64,000 bases of DNA from Moesziomyces globuligerus (taxonomy: Eukaryota; Basidiomycota; Ustilaginomycetes; Ustilaginales; Ustilaginaceae). Each line of letters starts with the position of its first letter. The stretch's first letter is position 1. The position numbers were made by a program, and so were the translations under genes. The notes beneath the pieces are model-generated. The model searched no databases and was not told where the DNA came from. It saw nothing but the letters and a program-made list of their open reading frames with translations. The stretch covers positions 186,001 to 250,000 of the forward strand of contig JARVLF010000017.1 of assembly GCA_030849465.1 (NCBI GenBank), in the 5' to 3' direction. Shown in pieces: positions 11,353 through 24,406 of the stretch.

Positions 11353-12087
11353 GCGGAGGCCGGCCATGTTGGTGATGCCGGCGTTTTCGAGGAGCTTGAT
11401 GCAGCCTGCGGGGGTGCAGGGGAGGAAGAGCGGGTTGCAGGCCTTGGAGGAGAGGTGGCCGATGTTGAGAGCGTGGAAGCCGTCGACGTCCTTTTCGGGG
11501 CTGATGGCCTCGGTGACGCGGCGCTCCGCATCCGAGCTGATGTGGTCGCCGAGCGGGAGCTGGACGAGGATGCCGTCTACGCTGATGTCCTCGTTGAGCT
11601 CGCCGACGCGCTTGATGATCTCGTGCTCGCTGGTGCCTTCGGGGAGGTGTACGTGGGTGTAACGCATGCCGCACTCCTCTGCGGCGAGCTTCTTCATCCT
11701 GATGTAGGTGGAGGATGCGCTCTGGGAGCCGACCTGCATGATGCAGAGGTGGGGCTGGAAGGAGGCGTGCTGCTGCTTGAGCTCTGCGATGCGCTGGGCG
11801 ACGCGGGAGCGCACCTGCTTTGCGAGGGCGGTGCCATCGATGAGCTTGGCGCCGCCGGGTGTGGTTGCGAGCGAGGCCATGGCGTCGGTCACCAGCGAGC
11901 GGGAGGATGCGATTCGAAGGGGAGCGGAGAAGCCAAAGGGAGGAGCGGGAGCGGAAGCGGTGCGAAGAGACGCGCTTGCGAGGGAGGAGCGACGAGAGAG
12001 CTTACGAGCCGACGAGATGAGGATGCGGGAGCTTCGCTGCTGGGAGAAGGAAGCGAGATGCGTGCAAGCCGAGCGGCGGAGGAGCAT
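9013..12087 (-). CDS. ADE3: Trifunctional C1-tetrahydrofolate synthase (dehydrogenase/cyclohydrolase/synthetase)
   Basis: Single ORF, 1024 aa from the first Met. Residues 1-69 are rich in Arg and Ser with almost no acidic residues, like a mitochondrial presequence. An in-frame Met70 ([13 protein letters not shown] at 11880..11878, context GCC ATG G) would start a 955-aa cytosolic form, close to yeast Ade3 (946). The N-terminal domain carries [14 protein letters not shown] (catalytic Lys of methylene-THF dehydrogenase/cyclohydrolase), [16 protein letters not shown] and PGGVGPMT. The C-terminal domain is 10-formyl-THF synthetase, with the ATP-binding [15 protein letters not shown] (about residue 462) and later [16 protein letters not shown]. 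The enzyme interconverts 5,10-methylene-, 5,10-methenyl- and 10-formyl-THF, supplying purine and thymidylate synthesis. Yeast uses two genes (ADE3 and MIS1); here alternative starts on one gene could serve both compartments (inference). Confidence 0.96.
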
Positions 12088-12147
12088 GCCAACGACGTTG
12101 CGGGACGGGGAATAGGCGCGGATGAGAGCGAGAGGGCAAGCCGGAAG

Positions 12148-12226
12148 CTAGAGGCAGAGGTCCATGTAAGTTACGCTACCCAGGCTTGCTTGGAAGAACG
12201 CGCAGAGAGGCGTCGGCAACACTCAC
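12148..12226 (-). other. ADE3: Possible 5'-UTR intron of C1-THF synthase
   Basis: On the minus strand a GTGAGT donor (12226..12221) and a CTCTAG acceptor ending at 12148 bound 79 nt, the size of the short introns in this window. It would lie entirely upstream of the first ATG at 12087. No strong CTRAY branch site is seen. Splice-motif evidence only. Confidence 0.35.
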
Positions 12227-14228
<2,002 letters not shown>

Positions 14229-14433
14229 TCGCGTTCCGTCATCCGCAGCCTCACTCTGTACTGGCCTTCCCCCCGCTTTGCAATCGCATCTGTCCTGTCT
14301 ATCGCACACCTGCCCACACGGTCCGCCGGAGACAAAAAAAAGTTACCAAGGATATATGCAAGGAGGCAAATCGACGACAGGGACCACTACAGACTTGACG
14401 GACATTTGGGGGAAGATGGGGAGCAAGGGGGGT

Positions 14434-15810
14434 CTAGAACATGATCTCGGCGTCTTGGCGGAAGAGCTGCGAGATGGATTCGCCGTGGTGCGATCTGCGG
14501 ATGGTTTCGCCAATGACGGCCGAGACGTCCATGATCTCGAGCTTGCCGTTGCTCGCCGCGGCCTTTTCCGAGTTGGCGATGGTGTTGGTGACCACCAGAC
14601 GTTCCAGGCTGAGCTTCTTGACGAGCTCGATCGACTGGCCGCTGAGCAGGCCGTGCGTGATGATGGCGTAGACCTTGTCGGCGCCTGCAGCCTCGAGCGT
14701 CTTTGCAGCCAGCGCAAGCGTACGGCCCGTGTCCACCATGTCATCGACGAGGATCGCGACTTTGCCCTTGACGTCGCCGACGAGGATCTCCATGCGCGAC
14801 GAGTTTCCGTCGTCCTCCGAATCGTCGTCGTTTTCGGTGCCCGATTCGGCGACGTCCTTCTTGGAGCGGCCGCTGCGGACGCGGTGACCCTGCTCGTCGG
14901 TCATGATCCACTCGCCCGTCTCGGCGCACTTGATGCCGTTGGCCACGTCGCTGTAGACGTGCTTGGACGAGTGCGACGACGAGAGCGTCGACGACGACTG
15001 CGACTCGGCCGAGACGCTGAGCGAATTCAGCCGGTCCGTCGCGCCGCGCACCGCCGAGTTGGCGTTGAGACCCGTGCCGTCGAGCAGGAACGAGCTCGAC
15101 ATGGGCGTGCTGACGCCCGAGCGGAGGTCGTCCATGGACGAGCGGCTCGAGAGGCCGAGGGCGGTCTTCTGCGCGGCGCGGATGCGCTTGTGCTGCTCGC
15201 GACGGCGGTTGCGGTTGATGAGCGCAAAGTCGACGCCGAGCGAATCGGCGAGCGCCGTGGCGCGCTTGGCGCCGCCCGCATCGGGACTGACGATGATGGC
15301 GTCGCGCCAGTTGTCGACCTTGGAGCGGATCCAGCGGGCGACGCTGGGCTCCGAGGTGAGGTTGTCGACGGGGATGTCGAAGAAGCCCTGGATCTGGCTG
15401 GCGTGGAGGTCCATGGTGATGACGTGGTCGGCGCCGGCGACGGTGAGCATATTGGCGACGAGCTTGGCGGTGATGGGCGCGCGGCTCTTGTCCTTCTTGT
15501 CGTGGCGCGAGTAGGGGAACGAGGGGATGACGGCGGTGATGCGGCGTGCCGAGGCGGTCTTGCACGCCGAGAGGATGATGAGGAGCTCCATGAGCGAGTC
15601 GTTGGGGTCGGTGTAGGGCGAGTTGCCCGTCTGGAGCACGTAGACGTCCTCGTCTCGCACCGAGCTGCCGATGCGCACGTCGATGGACTGGTCGGCAAAC
15701 TTCTTGCACACGCACGGCGTGAGCGGGATGCCCAGACGGTCGGCCACGAGCTGCGCCAGCTCCGGGTGGCTGTTGCCCGTCAAGAGCTTGATCGAGTTGA
15801 CGCCGGGCAT
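14434..15810 (-). CDS. Ribose-phosphate pyrophosphokinase (PRPP synthetase), Prs1-type with internal insert
   Basis: Single exon, 458 aa. Catalytic features: [13 protein letters not shown] (50-62), [13 protein letters not shown] (98-110), the Mg-binding signature [18 protein letters not shown] (134-151), the [17 protein letters not shown] ribose-binding part (175-191) and the PRPP loop [10 protein letters not shown] (about 355). About 135 residues (about 205-340), Ser-rich then acidic, are inserted before the PRPP loop. The standard enzyme is about 318 aa, so the insert explains the extra length. Yeast Prs1 carries a similar non-homologous region, so this is probably the regulatory or partner subunit type; Prs5 is the alternative. 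It makes PRPP from ribose-5-phosphate and ATP for purine, pyrimidine, His, Trp and NAD synthesis. It is convergent with kpp2 (205 bp apart) and divergent from the 5-formyl-THF cyclo-ligase gene. Confidence 0.93.
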   Translation of the reverse strand: MPGVNSIKLLTGNSHPELAQLVADRLGIPLTPCVCKKFADQSIDVRIGSSVRDEDVYVLQTGNSPYTDPNDSLMELLIILSACKTASARRITAVIPSFPYSRHDKKDKSRAPITAKLVANMLTVAGADHVITMDLHASQIQGFFDIPVDNLTSEPSVARWIRSKVDNWRDAIIVSPDAGGAKRATALADSLGVDFALINRNRRREQHKRIRAAQKTALGLSSRSSMDDLRSGVSTPMSSSFLLDGTGLNANSAVRGATDRLNSLSVSAESQSSSTLSSSHSSKHVYSDVANGIKCAETGEWIMTDEQGHRVRSGRSKKDVAESGTENDDDSEDDGNSSRMEILVGDVKGKVAILVDDMVDTGRTLALAAKTLEAAGADKVYAIITHGLLSGQSIELVKKLSLERLVVTNTIANSEKAAASNGKLEIMDVSAVIGETIRRSHHGESISQLFRQDAEIMF

Positions 15811-16513
15811 GTTGCGAGGGACCGAAGGGGGGGACGTCGACGACGGTAGGCTGCGAAAGGGCGGGGGATGGAGAAGCTAAAGCGCCAGCGCCGAGACGTG
15901 AGCAGGTGGTCGATGACGGCGAGAAGAAAGGCTGCGAGCGGACCAAGGCTCGAGTGACCATGCCCACCACTAAGTTGGCTCAGGGCATATGAAATCTTTC
16001 CGTGCGGATCCACTCTTTGACAGTCGACCAGCGTGAAATGCGTCCAAATCGAACCCCACCTCCCTTGCTCGCCTCTGCAGTGTACAGTACTCTACGGCAG
16101 CCGACAAGCTAGCCCCACTTTTTTTCTGTGCGTGGCCAACACCTCTGTCGTCCACCACTGAAACGGCGGCTGCACTGAGTTCTTCCTGCCTCCCTTTTTG
16201 GGACGGAGAGCCGCCTGCAAGCCCTGAAGCCCTGTCGATGCTCGCCTCTCTAAAGCCTAAAAAATTCGCTTCTTTCCGATTCGGCACCGAAATCCGCCGC
16301 GTGTGCCCGATCCGTGGAATGGCTTGGTATCGGCATGATATCGGGCAAATCTGGAAGAAAGGTGTCTGAACCCTGAAGCTTCGGATGTGCCGGAGGAGCC
16401 CCATGCGGCGTATTCCATCCTGGCCTGAGCACCAGGCCTTCGAGACGCTCATGAGACACTCATGTCTTCTGCACATCATCCCTCTCGACCGCAGGCTCAC
16501 TGCTAGCGACACG
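15811..16513. promoter_or_regulatory. Divergent upstream region of PRPP synthetase and 5-formyl-THF cyclo-ligase
   Basis: About 0.7 kb shared by two genes of linked metabolism. No ORF with a recognisable domain is present. In-frame ATGs upstream of the cyclo-ligase (16385 and downstream) could extend that protein by 43 residues. Confidence 0.5.
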
Positions 16514-17355
16514 ATGGCTTCCACTTCGGCGTCCGCAATCCGCACAGCCAAGCGACAGCTGCGCAAGTCGATGGCGCAGAAGCTGGCGGCGATGCGCTCG
16601 GACGAGATCGCCTCGCAGTCGCTCAAGGTGGCCGAACAGGTGCTGCGCTCGCAGACCTACGCGCGCGCCCGTGCCATCAGCGTCTACATCCACATGGACG
16701 TCGGCGAGGTCGTCACCGACCGCATCTGCAGATCCATCCTCCAGGACGGCAAGCGCCTCTACGTGCCGCTGTTCGCCTCGCCAGCTGCACCCGCTGCGGC
16801 AAGCGGGCCGACCGTGCCAGCGGCGACGGCACCTGTCAAGACCGAGTTCGCCACAGACATGATCATGCTCCGCCTGCGCGACCTCGCCGAGTACGAGTCG
16901 ATGGCCCACAACCGGTGGGGGATCCGCGAGCCCCCGTTGACGTACGACGACGGCACCATGCGCGAGCAAGGTAAGTTGCCCCGCCAGGACGCCGGATGGT
17001 CGTTGCACAAACGCTGACGCTGAATGGCACCTTGTGCATGTGTGCGGCTGCAGCGTTGGACGAAGCTTCAGGCGGTGATGGCCTCGATCTGATTCTGGCA
17101 CCTGGAGTCGCATTCGACGAGGTCGGAGGCAGGCTCGGCCACGGCAAGGGATACTACGATCGCTACCTCGCGCGCGCCGACGAATGGGCAAGCGGCAAGG
17201 GTAGACAAGGCCCCGTGACCGTGGCGCTGGCGCTGCGCGAGCAATTGCTGCCGTCGTCCGAGCGCGTTCCCGCAGACGAGCGCGATCGCGTCCTCGACGG
17301 CATCATCACTCCGGATACCACGATCCTGCCTGCCTCCTCGCGATGGTGTCCATGA
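16514..17355 (+). CDS. FAU1: 5-formyltetrahydrofolate cyclo-ligase (MTHFS)
   Basis: Exon 1 is 16514..16970. The 83-nt intron 16971..17053 has donor GTAAGT and acceptor GCTGCAG. Exon 2 is 17054..17355. The product is 252 aa. The N-terminal region TAKRQLRKSMAQKLAAM is the family's substrate/ATP-binding helix. The signature APGVAFDEVGGRLGHGKGYYDRYL follows in exon 2 and is joined correctly only after splicing. The enzyme uses ATP to return 5-formyl-THF to 5,10-methenyl-THF, feeding the pool used by the C1-THF synthase about 4 kb away. I chose the ATG at 16514 (context ACG ATG G) because the conserved region begins there. An in-frame ATG at 16385 would add 43 residues with several Arg, so a longer organellar form cannot be excluded. 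Yeast Fau1 is 211 aa; the extra length is a Pro/Ala insert near residue 95. Confidence 0.9.
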
Positions 17356-17953
17356 GCAAAACGAATATCGGCGACGATCGTTCAGTGTGTGGGTGCGGAA
17401 AGGCGTCAAGAGGACTGGAGCGTGGATCGTCAAGAGGCGACCAGCCGCTCCGGTCAAGACGCCGAGCTTGTGCGCGAGTCAAGCGTTCGGCTGTGGTGGT
17501 CTTCGCGGTCACTGGGACCGTACAGCATGCGGCCACGCGATTCGCAGCGCAACAGGGTGGCGCGTGGAGGCCAAGGCCGGAAGACGCTGCGCCGCCGGTT
17601 GAGAGATCTTCGCAGAACCAAACAGAGGACAGCTTGGTGGCTGCATCACTGCCAGACGAGTCGGCTATTGGTGCTCTCAGCTACAGTACTTGTGCAACCA
17701 TGTACAGCTCGGAGCGCATTCTTCCGCAGCGTCACCCTCAAGGTCGCCGCGCGCTCGCAGGGAAGCTGTTGGAAAGCGCAAAAAAAAAGGTTGGCGAAAA
17801 AAGGGTCACCTCGTTCCGGCCAACCGTGACTTGACTTGGCTTGCTAGACGCCGACTTGGACCATGCGCTCAGCCAAGCGTGCCGGAAGCGCATGCAAGCC
17901 TCGGTCTGCGTCGCAGCTTGCCCTCCTGCTCACAACTCTCCCCCCCGCTAGCA
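17356..17953. other. Intergenic region between cyclo-ligase and leucine aminopeptidase
   Basis: About 600 bp, 3' flank of one gene and promoter of the next, both on the plus strand. The aminopeptidase frame stays open upstream to 17690, but the sequence there is not protein-like. An A run lies near 17781-17788. Confidence 0.5.
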
Positions 17954-19690
17954 ATGCTGCCCTGTAGACAAGCGCTGCGCACCTCGCTCACTTGCTTCCG
18001 CACCACCACCCCCACCATCACCTCCTCCTCTACAAGCATCTCCCCCCTCTACGCTTGCAGAACCATGTCTTCGTCTGCTTCCAACTCGCTCGCTGGTGTC
18101 GTCGTCGGCGTCGACACCAACGGCGCCTCCACCGCCAAGAACGTCGATGTCGCCGCCCAGTGGAAGGCCTCGCGCGCCTCGTCGTCGCGTGCCAACGAGC
18201 TCCGCGTCTTCTACCCGGACAACAGCGCGCCCGTCGCTGCCGTCTCGCTCGGCGACCAGAAGGCTGCCCCCACCACCACCCCCGACCTTCTGCCCGCCGA
18301 GAAGACCTTCCTGCGCAACGAGCAGCTCGAGCGCGTCCGCCTCGCCGCCGCCAAGGGTGTCAAGGCCATCCGCGACCTCGGTGCCGGCCCCGAGGACAAG
18401 GGCGATGTGCCCGTCGAGAGGTCCATCGGCCTCGACTCGATGGCTAGCCCGCACGCCGCCGCCGTCGGTGCCCACCTCGGCCTGTGGACGGTCAACCACT
18501 TCAAGACCCGCGGCAAGAACGCCGCACACGGCAAGGACGCCGCCGTCCAGGGCGGCAAGGAGATCAAGGTCGTCCCCGTCGAGGGCGCTGCCGACGAGTC
18601 GGCCAAGAAGCAGCTCAAGGACGCCGGCGACGAGGTGGCCGGTGTCGCCCCGCTCAGCTGGTACACGGGCGAGGTGTACGCCGAGGCCCAGAACTGGGCC
18701 CGCGAGCTCAAGGAGACCCCCGCCAACCTGATGACGCCCACCATCTTCGGTCAGCGCGTCACGGCTGCCTTTAAGAACGTGCCCAACACCACGGTCATCG
18801 TGCACGACGAGGCTTGGGCGCGCGAGCAGCGCATGAACTCGTTCCTTTCGGTCGCCGCCGGTACCGACGAGCCGGCCAAGTTTGTCGAGATCATCTACAA
18901 CGGTGCGCCGGACAACAAGGCGCCTCCCGTCGCCTACGTCGGCAAGGGTATCGTCTTCGACTCGGGAGGAATCAGCCTCAAGCCCGGTGCGGGCATGAAG
19001 GCCATGCGCGCCGACATGGGCGGTGCTGCTGCCGTCGTCGCCACGACGCTCGCCATCGCCAAGCTCGGCCTGCCCATCAACGTCGTCTGCGCCACGCCGC
19101 TCACCGAGAACATGCCTTCGGGCAAGGCCACCAAGCCCGGTGACATTATCATTGCCCGCAACGGCCTCTCGATCGAGGTGGACAACACCGACGCCGAGGG
19201 CCGCCTGGTGCTTGCCGACGCGCTCACCTACGTCTCCGAGATCTACAAGCCCCACACGCTCGTCGATGTCGCCACGCTCACGGGCGCCTGCATGATCGCC
19301 GTCGGCGACGTCTACTCGGGCACCTTCACCGAGTCCGACAGCCTCTGGAACGAGCTCCGCGTCGCCGGCGAGGCCGAGAACGACCTCTTCTGGCGTCTGC
19401 CCCTCAGCGACGCCTACCTCAAGCAGATCGCCACCTCCAACGCCGATCTCTGCAACACCGGCGGCCGTCTCGCCGGCGCCTCGACCGCCGCCATCTTCCT
19501 CAAGCAGTTCGTCGTCGGCCTTGGCGAGCGTGGCGGTGCCGCCCCCACCGTGCGCTACGCCCACCTCGACATCGCCGGCAGCATGGAGGCCACTCCGACC
19601 ACGACCACCGACTACCAGTCCAAGGGCTTCACCGGCCGCCCTGTCCGCGCGCTCATCGAGTTCACCCGCCGCATCGCTGCCAACCAGTGA
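17954..19690 (+). CDS. Leucyl aminopeptidase, peptidase family M17
   Basis: Intronless, 578 aa from the first likely Met. The C-terminal catalytic domain has the two-metal M17 motifs: VGKGIVFDSGGISLKPG (metal-binding Lys and Asp), MRADMGGAAAV, and the signature NTDAEGRLVLADAL. TLTGACMIAVG follows. The N-terminal 37 residues (MLPCRQALRTSL...) are rich in Thr/Ser with three Arg and no acid, like a mitochondrial presequence. A second in-frame ATG at 18065 (ACC ATG T, strong context) would give a 541-aa cytosolic form. The enzyme removes N-terminal Leu and other residues from peptides and normally forms hexamers (family knowledge). The frame is open further upstream to 17690, but that part has no protein-like character. 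Tandem with DOA1, 486 bp downstream. Confidence 0.95.
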   Translation: MLPCRQALRTSLTCFRTTTPTITSSSTSISPLYACRTMSSSASNSLAGVVVGVDTNGASTAKNVDVAAQWKASRASSSRANELRVFYPDNSAPVAAVSLGDQKAAPTTTPDLLPAEKTFLRNEQLERVRLAAAKGVKAIRDLGAGPEDKGDVPVERSIGLDSMASPHAAAVGAHLGLWTVNHFKTRGKNAAHGKDAAVQGGKEIKVVPVEGAADESAKKQLKDAGDEVAGVAPLSWYTGEVYAEAQNWARELKETPANLMTPTIFGQRVTAAFKNVPNTTVIVHDEAWAREQRMNSFLSVAAGTDEPAKFVEIIYNGAPDNKAPPVAYVGKGIVFDSGGISLKPGAGMKAMRADMGGAAAVVATTLAIAKLGLPINVVCATPLTENMPSGKATKPGDIIIARNGLSIEVDNTDAEGRLVLADALTYVSEIYKPHTLVDVATLTGACMIAVGDVYSGTFTESDSLWNELRVAGEAENDLFWRLPLSDAYLKQIATSNADLCNTGGRLAGASTAAIFLKQFVVGLGERGGAAPTVRYAHLDIAGSMEATPTTTTDYQSKGFTGRPVRALIEFTRRIAANQ

Positions 19691-20176
19691 GCGGGCGCGC
19701 GTTGTGAAACGACAAGTGCAATTAGATCGCAAAGAGAAGTCGCGCCTCGCCTGCTATTGTGAGTGTGTGCGAGAAGACGGCCTCGAGGTATCATCATGAA
19801 GGAGTCAGGTCAGAAGAAGTGGCCACGTTGAGTCGAAGCATGAATGAGGGAGGGTGATTTCTCGGAACCCGGCTGCAGGATGGGGATGCGCAGAGTGTGG
19901 AGGTGTGCGCAGCATTTGGGCAGCACAGGCGCAGCACTGGCGCAGTGTGCGACCGTGATCGAAGCGTGCGTGTCCGTGCGCTGCGCAGGTGGAATTCCAG
20001 GGTCTGTGCCTCGAGCTTCCTTGGCTCACTTCAACCAACTCTCCAACACACAACAAGCTCTTCGATCGCTTCAGGGCACATTGCATTCGACCCTGTCGTA
20101 AAGATACCCCTCTACATCAGACTACCGAGACGAAGCGAGGCGAGGACGCAGCTCTCGCGCAAGCAACACGCTCAGC

Positions 20177-22749
20177 ATGTCGGCCACCTACACACTGTCG
20201 GCGACCCTCGAAGGGCATGACGCAGACGTAAGTACCCATTCATCCTCTGAAGCTAGGAACGAATCTTACAGATGATTTCCTACACTCTGCATCACTGACG
20301 ACTGCAGGTGCGTTGCGTATCGGCAAGCTCTGCCGAGATGAGCAAGGACTGCGGGGTCGACATCGTGCTCACCGGTTCGCGCGATCATCGGGCCATCGTC
20401 TGGCACCGCTCGTCTGCCAACCGCTTCACCGCCGCTGCGGAGCTGAACAACCACGAAGGATTCGTCAACGCTTGCGCGCTGCTGCAATCCGACACCTCGT
20501 ACGCGCTCACCGCAGGACAGGACACCATCATCTACGCCTACCGGCTGCTCGCCGACGAGGGCCAGGTGAGCGTGCAGCTGGACGCCAAGTCGAACGAGCC
20601 GCAGCCAACATGCACGCTGATCGGCCACAGCGACAACGTGTGCGCGCTCGCCGTCGAGCCACGCGGCCGGTACTTTGTGAGCGGCAGCTGGGACAAGACG
20701 GCCAAGGTGTGGCGCGACTGGGAGTGCGTGGCTACGTTCAAAGGCCACGAGCAGTCGGTGTGGGCCGTGCTCGCCGTCGACGAGGACCGCGTGCTGACCG
20801 CTTCGGCGGACAAGACGATCCGGCTGTGGTCGATCTCGCAGCCCGCCAAGCCGCTGGCGGTGTTCGGTGGCCACACGGATGCCGTGCGCGGGCTGACGCT
20901 GCTCGAGGGCGGCGAGTCGTTTGCGAGCTGCAGCAACGACGGCAACGTGCATCTGTACTCGCTGCACGGCGCGGACGCGTCGGGCGGCAAGCCGATCCAG
21001 CCGGTGCAGGTGCTGTCGGGGCACACGAGCTTCGTGTACAGCCTGGCGACGATCGCGGGCGGGGCTGGCGAGCTGGTGAGCTCGGGCGAGGACCGCACGG
21101 TGCGCGTGTGGCGCGACGGTGCGCTGGTGCAGACCATCACGCTGCCGGCGATCTCGGTGTGGTCGGTCGACGTGCTGGCGAACGGCGACGTGGTTGCTGG
21201 CTCGTCGGACGCGGTGGCGCGCGTCTTTACGCGGGACGCGGAGCGCGTCGCGGACGAGGCGAGCCTGCAGGCGTACGAGCATGCGATCTCGACGCAGGTG
21301 CTCAACCAGACGCAGGTGGGCGACGTCAAGAAGGAGGATCTGCCGGGCGTCGAGGCGCTCGCGCAGCCAGGCAGCAAGGAGGGCCAGACCAAGATGGTCA
21401 AGAACGGCGACGTGGTCGAGGCGCACCAGTGGAGCGCGGCTTCGCACCAGTGGATCAAGGTGGGCGAGGTGGTGGGCGGCGTCGGGTCGGGCCAGAAGAA
21501 GCTGCACGAGGGCAAGGAGTACGACTACGTGTTCGACGTGGATATCGCCGACGGCGTGCCCCCGCTCAAGCTGCCGTTCAACTTGAGCGAGAACCCGTAC
21601 GCGGCGGCACAGCGGTTCCTGGAGAAGAACGATCTGCCCCAGACCTACATCGACCAGGTGGTCAAGTTCATCGAGACCAACACGCAGGGCGTCAGCCTGG
21701 GTGCGCCGCAGTATGCGGACCCATACACGGGCGAAAGCCGCTACCAGCCTGCGGGAACGTCGAGCCCGGCTACATCGCAGCCGGCCTCGTCGCAGTCAGC
21801 CGCACCGACCGCCAGCAGCGACACGGCCACCTACACGGGCGCACGCAACGTCGACCCGTACACGAGCTCGGCCTCGGCGGGCGCGAGCGGCGGCGCGGGA
21901 GGCGAGCTAAGGAGGCGAGGCGGAGCGAGCCAGATCCTGCCGGTGAGCACGTACCTCGCGTTCCGCACGGCCAACTTTGGGGCGATCAAGAGCAAGCTGG
22001 TGCAGGTGAACGGGCAGGAGGCGGTGCAGCTGTCCGAGGCGGAGCTGGGCGAGGTGGAGGCGGTGATCCAAGCGCTCGAGGCGGGTGGGGCGGGGGCCGG
22101 ACGGCTGAAGATCGATGCGGTGCGCAAGGCGGTGAGTTCGTGGCGGCCCGAGGCGCGGCTGCCTGCGCTGGACGTGATGCGGTGCGCGGCGGCGGTGGGG
22201 ACGACGACGTCGGCGCTCGAGGTGGCGCGCGAGGCGTTCGAGGCGTCGGCGTGGGCCGAGGCGTGGCCGGCGGCGGGTTCGGCGCAAGCAAAGGTGCGCG
22301 ACGTCAACTCGATGCTGGCGCTGCGCACGATCGCCAACCTGTGGAGCGACGCGGGTGCGCTGGGTGAGCTCGAGGCGAACGCGGTCAGCGTGCTGGGTAG
22401 TCTTTCCGAGACGCACTATGCGCAGCTGGGCAAGAACGGAAGGATCGCGTTTGCGACCGTGGTGTACAACGCCAGTGCGCAGATGGTGGCGTCGTTCGCG
22501 CGCAGCAGTGCGGCGCACATTGCGCTCGGGCTCGTCAACGAGGTGCTGGCCAACGAGCGCACCGAGAGCGAGGCCATCTACCGGATCCTCGTGGCGCTAG
22601 GCAACTTGAAGTGCTCCGCATCGGGCGCAGCGCTCAAGGGCGACAAGTTCAACACGACCAAGACGCATATCCACGCGCTGGGGGCTTCTGCGCTCGGGCA
22701 GGAGGAGAGGATTCAAGGCATCGTCAACGAGGTGCTCGAGCTGCCTTAG
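20177..22749 (+). CDS. DOA1: Doa1/Ufd3/PLAA-type Cdc48 cofactor (WD40-PFU-PUL)
   Basis: Exon 1 is 20177..20227 (17 codons, MSATYTLSATLEGHDAD). The 80-nt intron 20228..20307 has donor GTAAGT, CTGAC branch and acceptor TGCAG. Exon 2 is 20308..22749 and begins VRCVSAS. The product is 830 aa. Residues 1 to about 310 form WD repeats (LTGSRDHRAIVWHR, SGSWDKTAKVWRDW, TASADKTIRLW, SSGEDRTVRVWRDG). Residues about 360-460 are the PFU ubiquitin-binding domain (HQWSAASHQWIKVGEVVGG, ENPYAAAQRFLEKNDLPQTY). Residues about 560-830 are the PUL armadillo domain that binds the Cdc48 C-terminus. The protein links ubiquitinated substrates to Cdc48/p97 and keeps free ubiquitin levels up (family knowledge). Without the short first exon, the first WD repeat would lack its start. 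Confidence 0.94.
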
Positions 22750-24406
22750 CGCTGGAAAAGCGCCGAGGCGCTTTAGCGAGCGCGGGCATCTCGGATTGCA
22801 CGATTAGAGTGTGGGGCGCATGAAGCAAGCCAAGTGTCTAGATCGGCGGGCGATCGTGTGTGTGTGTGTGGTATCGGTGTGCATCGGGATTGTGTCCCGA
22901 CGGAGCGTCGTTGCAGATGCAGTGTTGGTGGTGGAGGTTCGAGAGGTTCGAGGCGAGGGGAAGGGTGGACGGGACATCTGGAGAGGGCTAGAGCGAGAGA
23001 TGGCGTCGCGTGACTTGGGTCTCGGCGGGATAGGGAGGTGGTGCGGATTTACGCAGCCGCGTGTGCGCGCAGTTGGAGCGGTTGCGCAACAACCACCAAC
23101 CCGCTGCGTACCACGCTCGCTTGCACTCGAGCGCGCCTTGAATGCTCGTGCTCAGTGGCGGTTCAATCGGCACGTCTAGCTTTGTCCGTTGCTTCCCGAC
23201 CACGCGTGCGAAGATGGGGAGGAATGGAATGTGACTGTCCAGAATGACCTGGCGGGTTAAACTTGTGCATGGTCGATTGGGTGCGAGGTGACCGAGATGC
23301 TGGACGGCAGCTTACCGCTCGCCAATTGCGGCAGAGGCGCAAAAGCGGAGCGAGCGGGGATGGCATGTCTTGCAGTTGAACCCTGCATGAGGCTCCAAGC
23401 TACCGAGAACGCCTTTTTTGGCGCCTGCGCTCCTCGACCGAAGCGTTCCAGGCCTTTAAGGAATGCGATCCCACTTGGGCACGGCTAGGACGGGCCGGGT
23501 GTGAGGCAAGGCCGCGCGCTTGGGCGCCGACCCATCTTGGCGGCCCGCGTGAGCTCCCACGGCCCCTGGAACTTGAATCCACGTAGGAACGAGGAGCGGT
23601 GCAAGAGCGCACTTTTGGAGGCCGTTGAGTCTCCGTCTGGCGCCGCCGCCAAAGCGTGGGCAGGGGAGGTTCGGCGACCGATACCAGCTGACCTGGTGTG
23701 TGGCCAGAGGCTTTTAGACCAGCGATGGCGTCGTTTTCTTTTTACCCCGCATTTTGGCGCGCCCGAGCTCGGCTGGAGCGGCTCGAGCTGCACGTCGGAC
23801 CACGAACGCCAACTCCCAGCCACTCCAGTAGTGCGCCAAGCGCTCGCAACTGCCTCTCGCCCGGCACTGCTGGCACTGCTACCCCGCATTGGGTCGCCTC
23901 GGCCTCGCACAAACAACGTCTCCATGTGCAATGCCACTCGGCGCGCCCTGCTCACATTTGACCGGCACACATCCACCGAACCTCGAAAGCCCCGTCAGCC
24001 TGCCGAAAGGTGAGGCCGAGCTCAAGCTTGGTCTGAGTGCGAGCGTGCGCGCGCGGGGGTTGCGCACTGACGCTGGACCCTGGACTCCGCTCCTGCGACA
24101 GCGTAAGTTAGTTTGTCTTTGCCCCGCTCGTGACCAGCATGCCAACCCCCGCCTTACTCTGCGCCCGCACTAAGCCCGCTTCGCTCGAGCCAACCGACAT
24201 CCCGCTAGCCGCTACTGCCCTCGATATATATACACCTACCCTCCCTCATCCCGCTGCAACGTCTGGGAGGACATCATACCGATTGCGCTTCTCGAGACCC
24301 TTGCTTGCTCGACGCCTGGCAGATCTGCGCATCTCCGCATCTTTACTTTTCTCCAGCTCAACCCGCTTTGAACACCTGCACCCGCAGTTGACAATCGCTG
24401 CCCATC
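22750..24406. other. Intergenic region between DOA1 and the Ato transporter
   Basis: About 1.65 kb. A (GT)8 run lies at 22855-22870. Opposed open frames of about 165 aa near 23.5-24.0 kb mirror each other and look non-coding. A TATA-like element before the transporter is listed separately. Confidence 0.5.
24225..24232 (+). promoter_or_regulatory. TATA-box-like element upstream of the Ato transporter
   Basis: TATATATA in otherwise GC-rich DNA, about 180 bp before the transporter ATG. Strong TATA elements tend to mark regulated, inducible fungal genes, which fits an acetate or ammonium transporter. Transcription start not known. Confidence 0.5.

Noticed and set aside
17948..19732. 594-aa minus-strand frame opposite leucine aminopeptidase
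   Set aside because: Antisense shadow; the plus strand encodes all M17 catalytic motifs.
23485..24013. Opposed 160-170-aa frames in the DOA1-Ato gap
   Set aside because: They mirror each other on the two strands, have no domain and no leader features; typical of GC-rich non-coding DNA.
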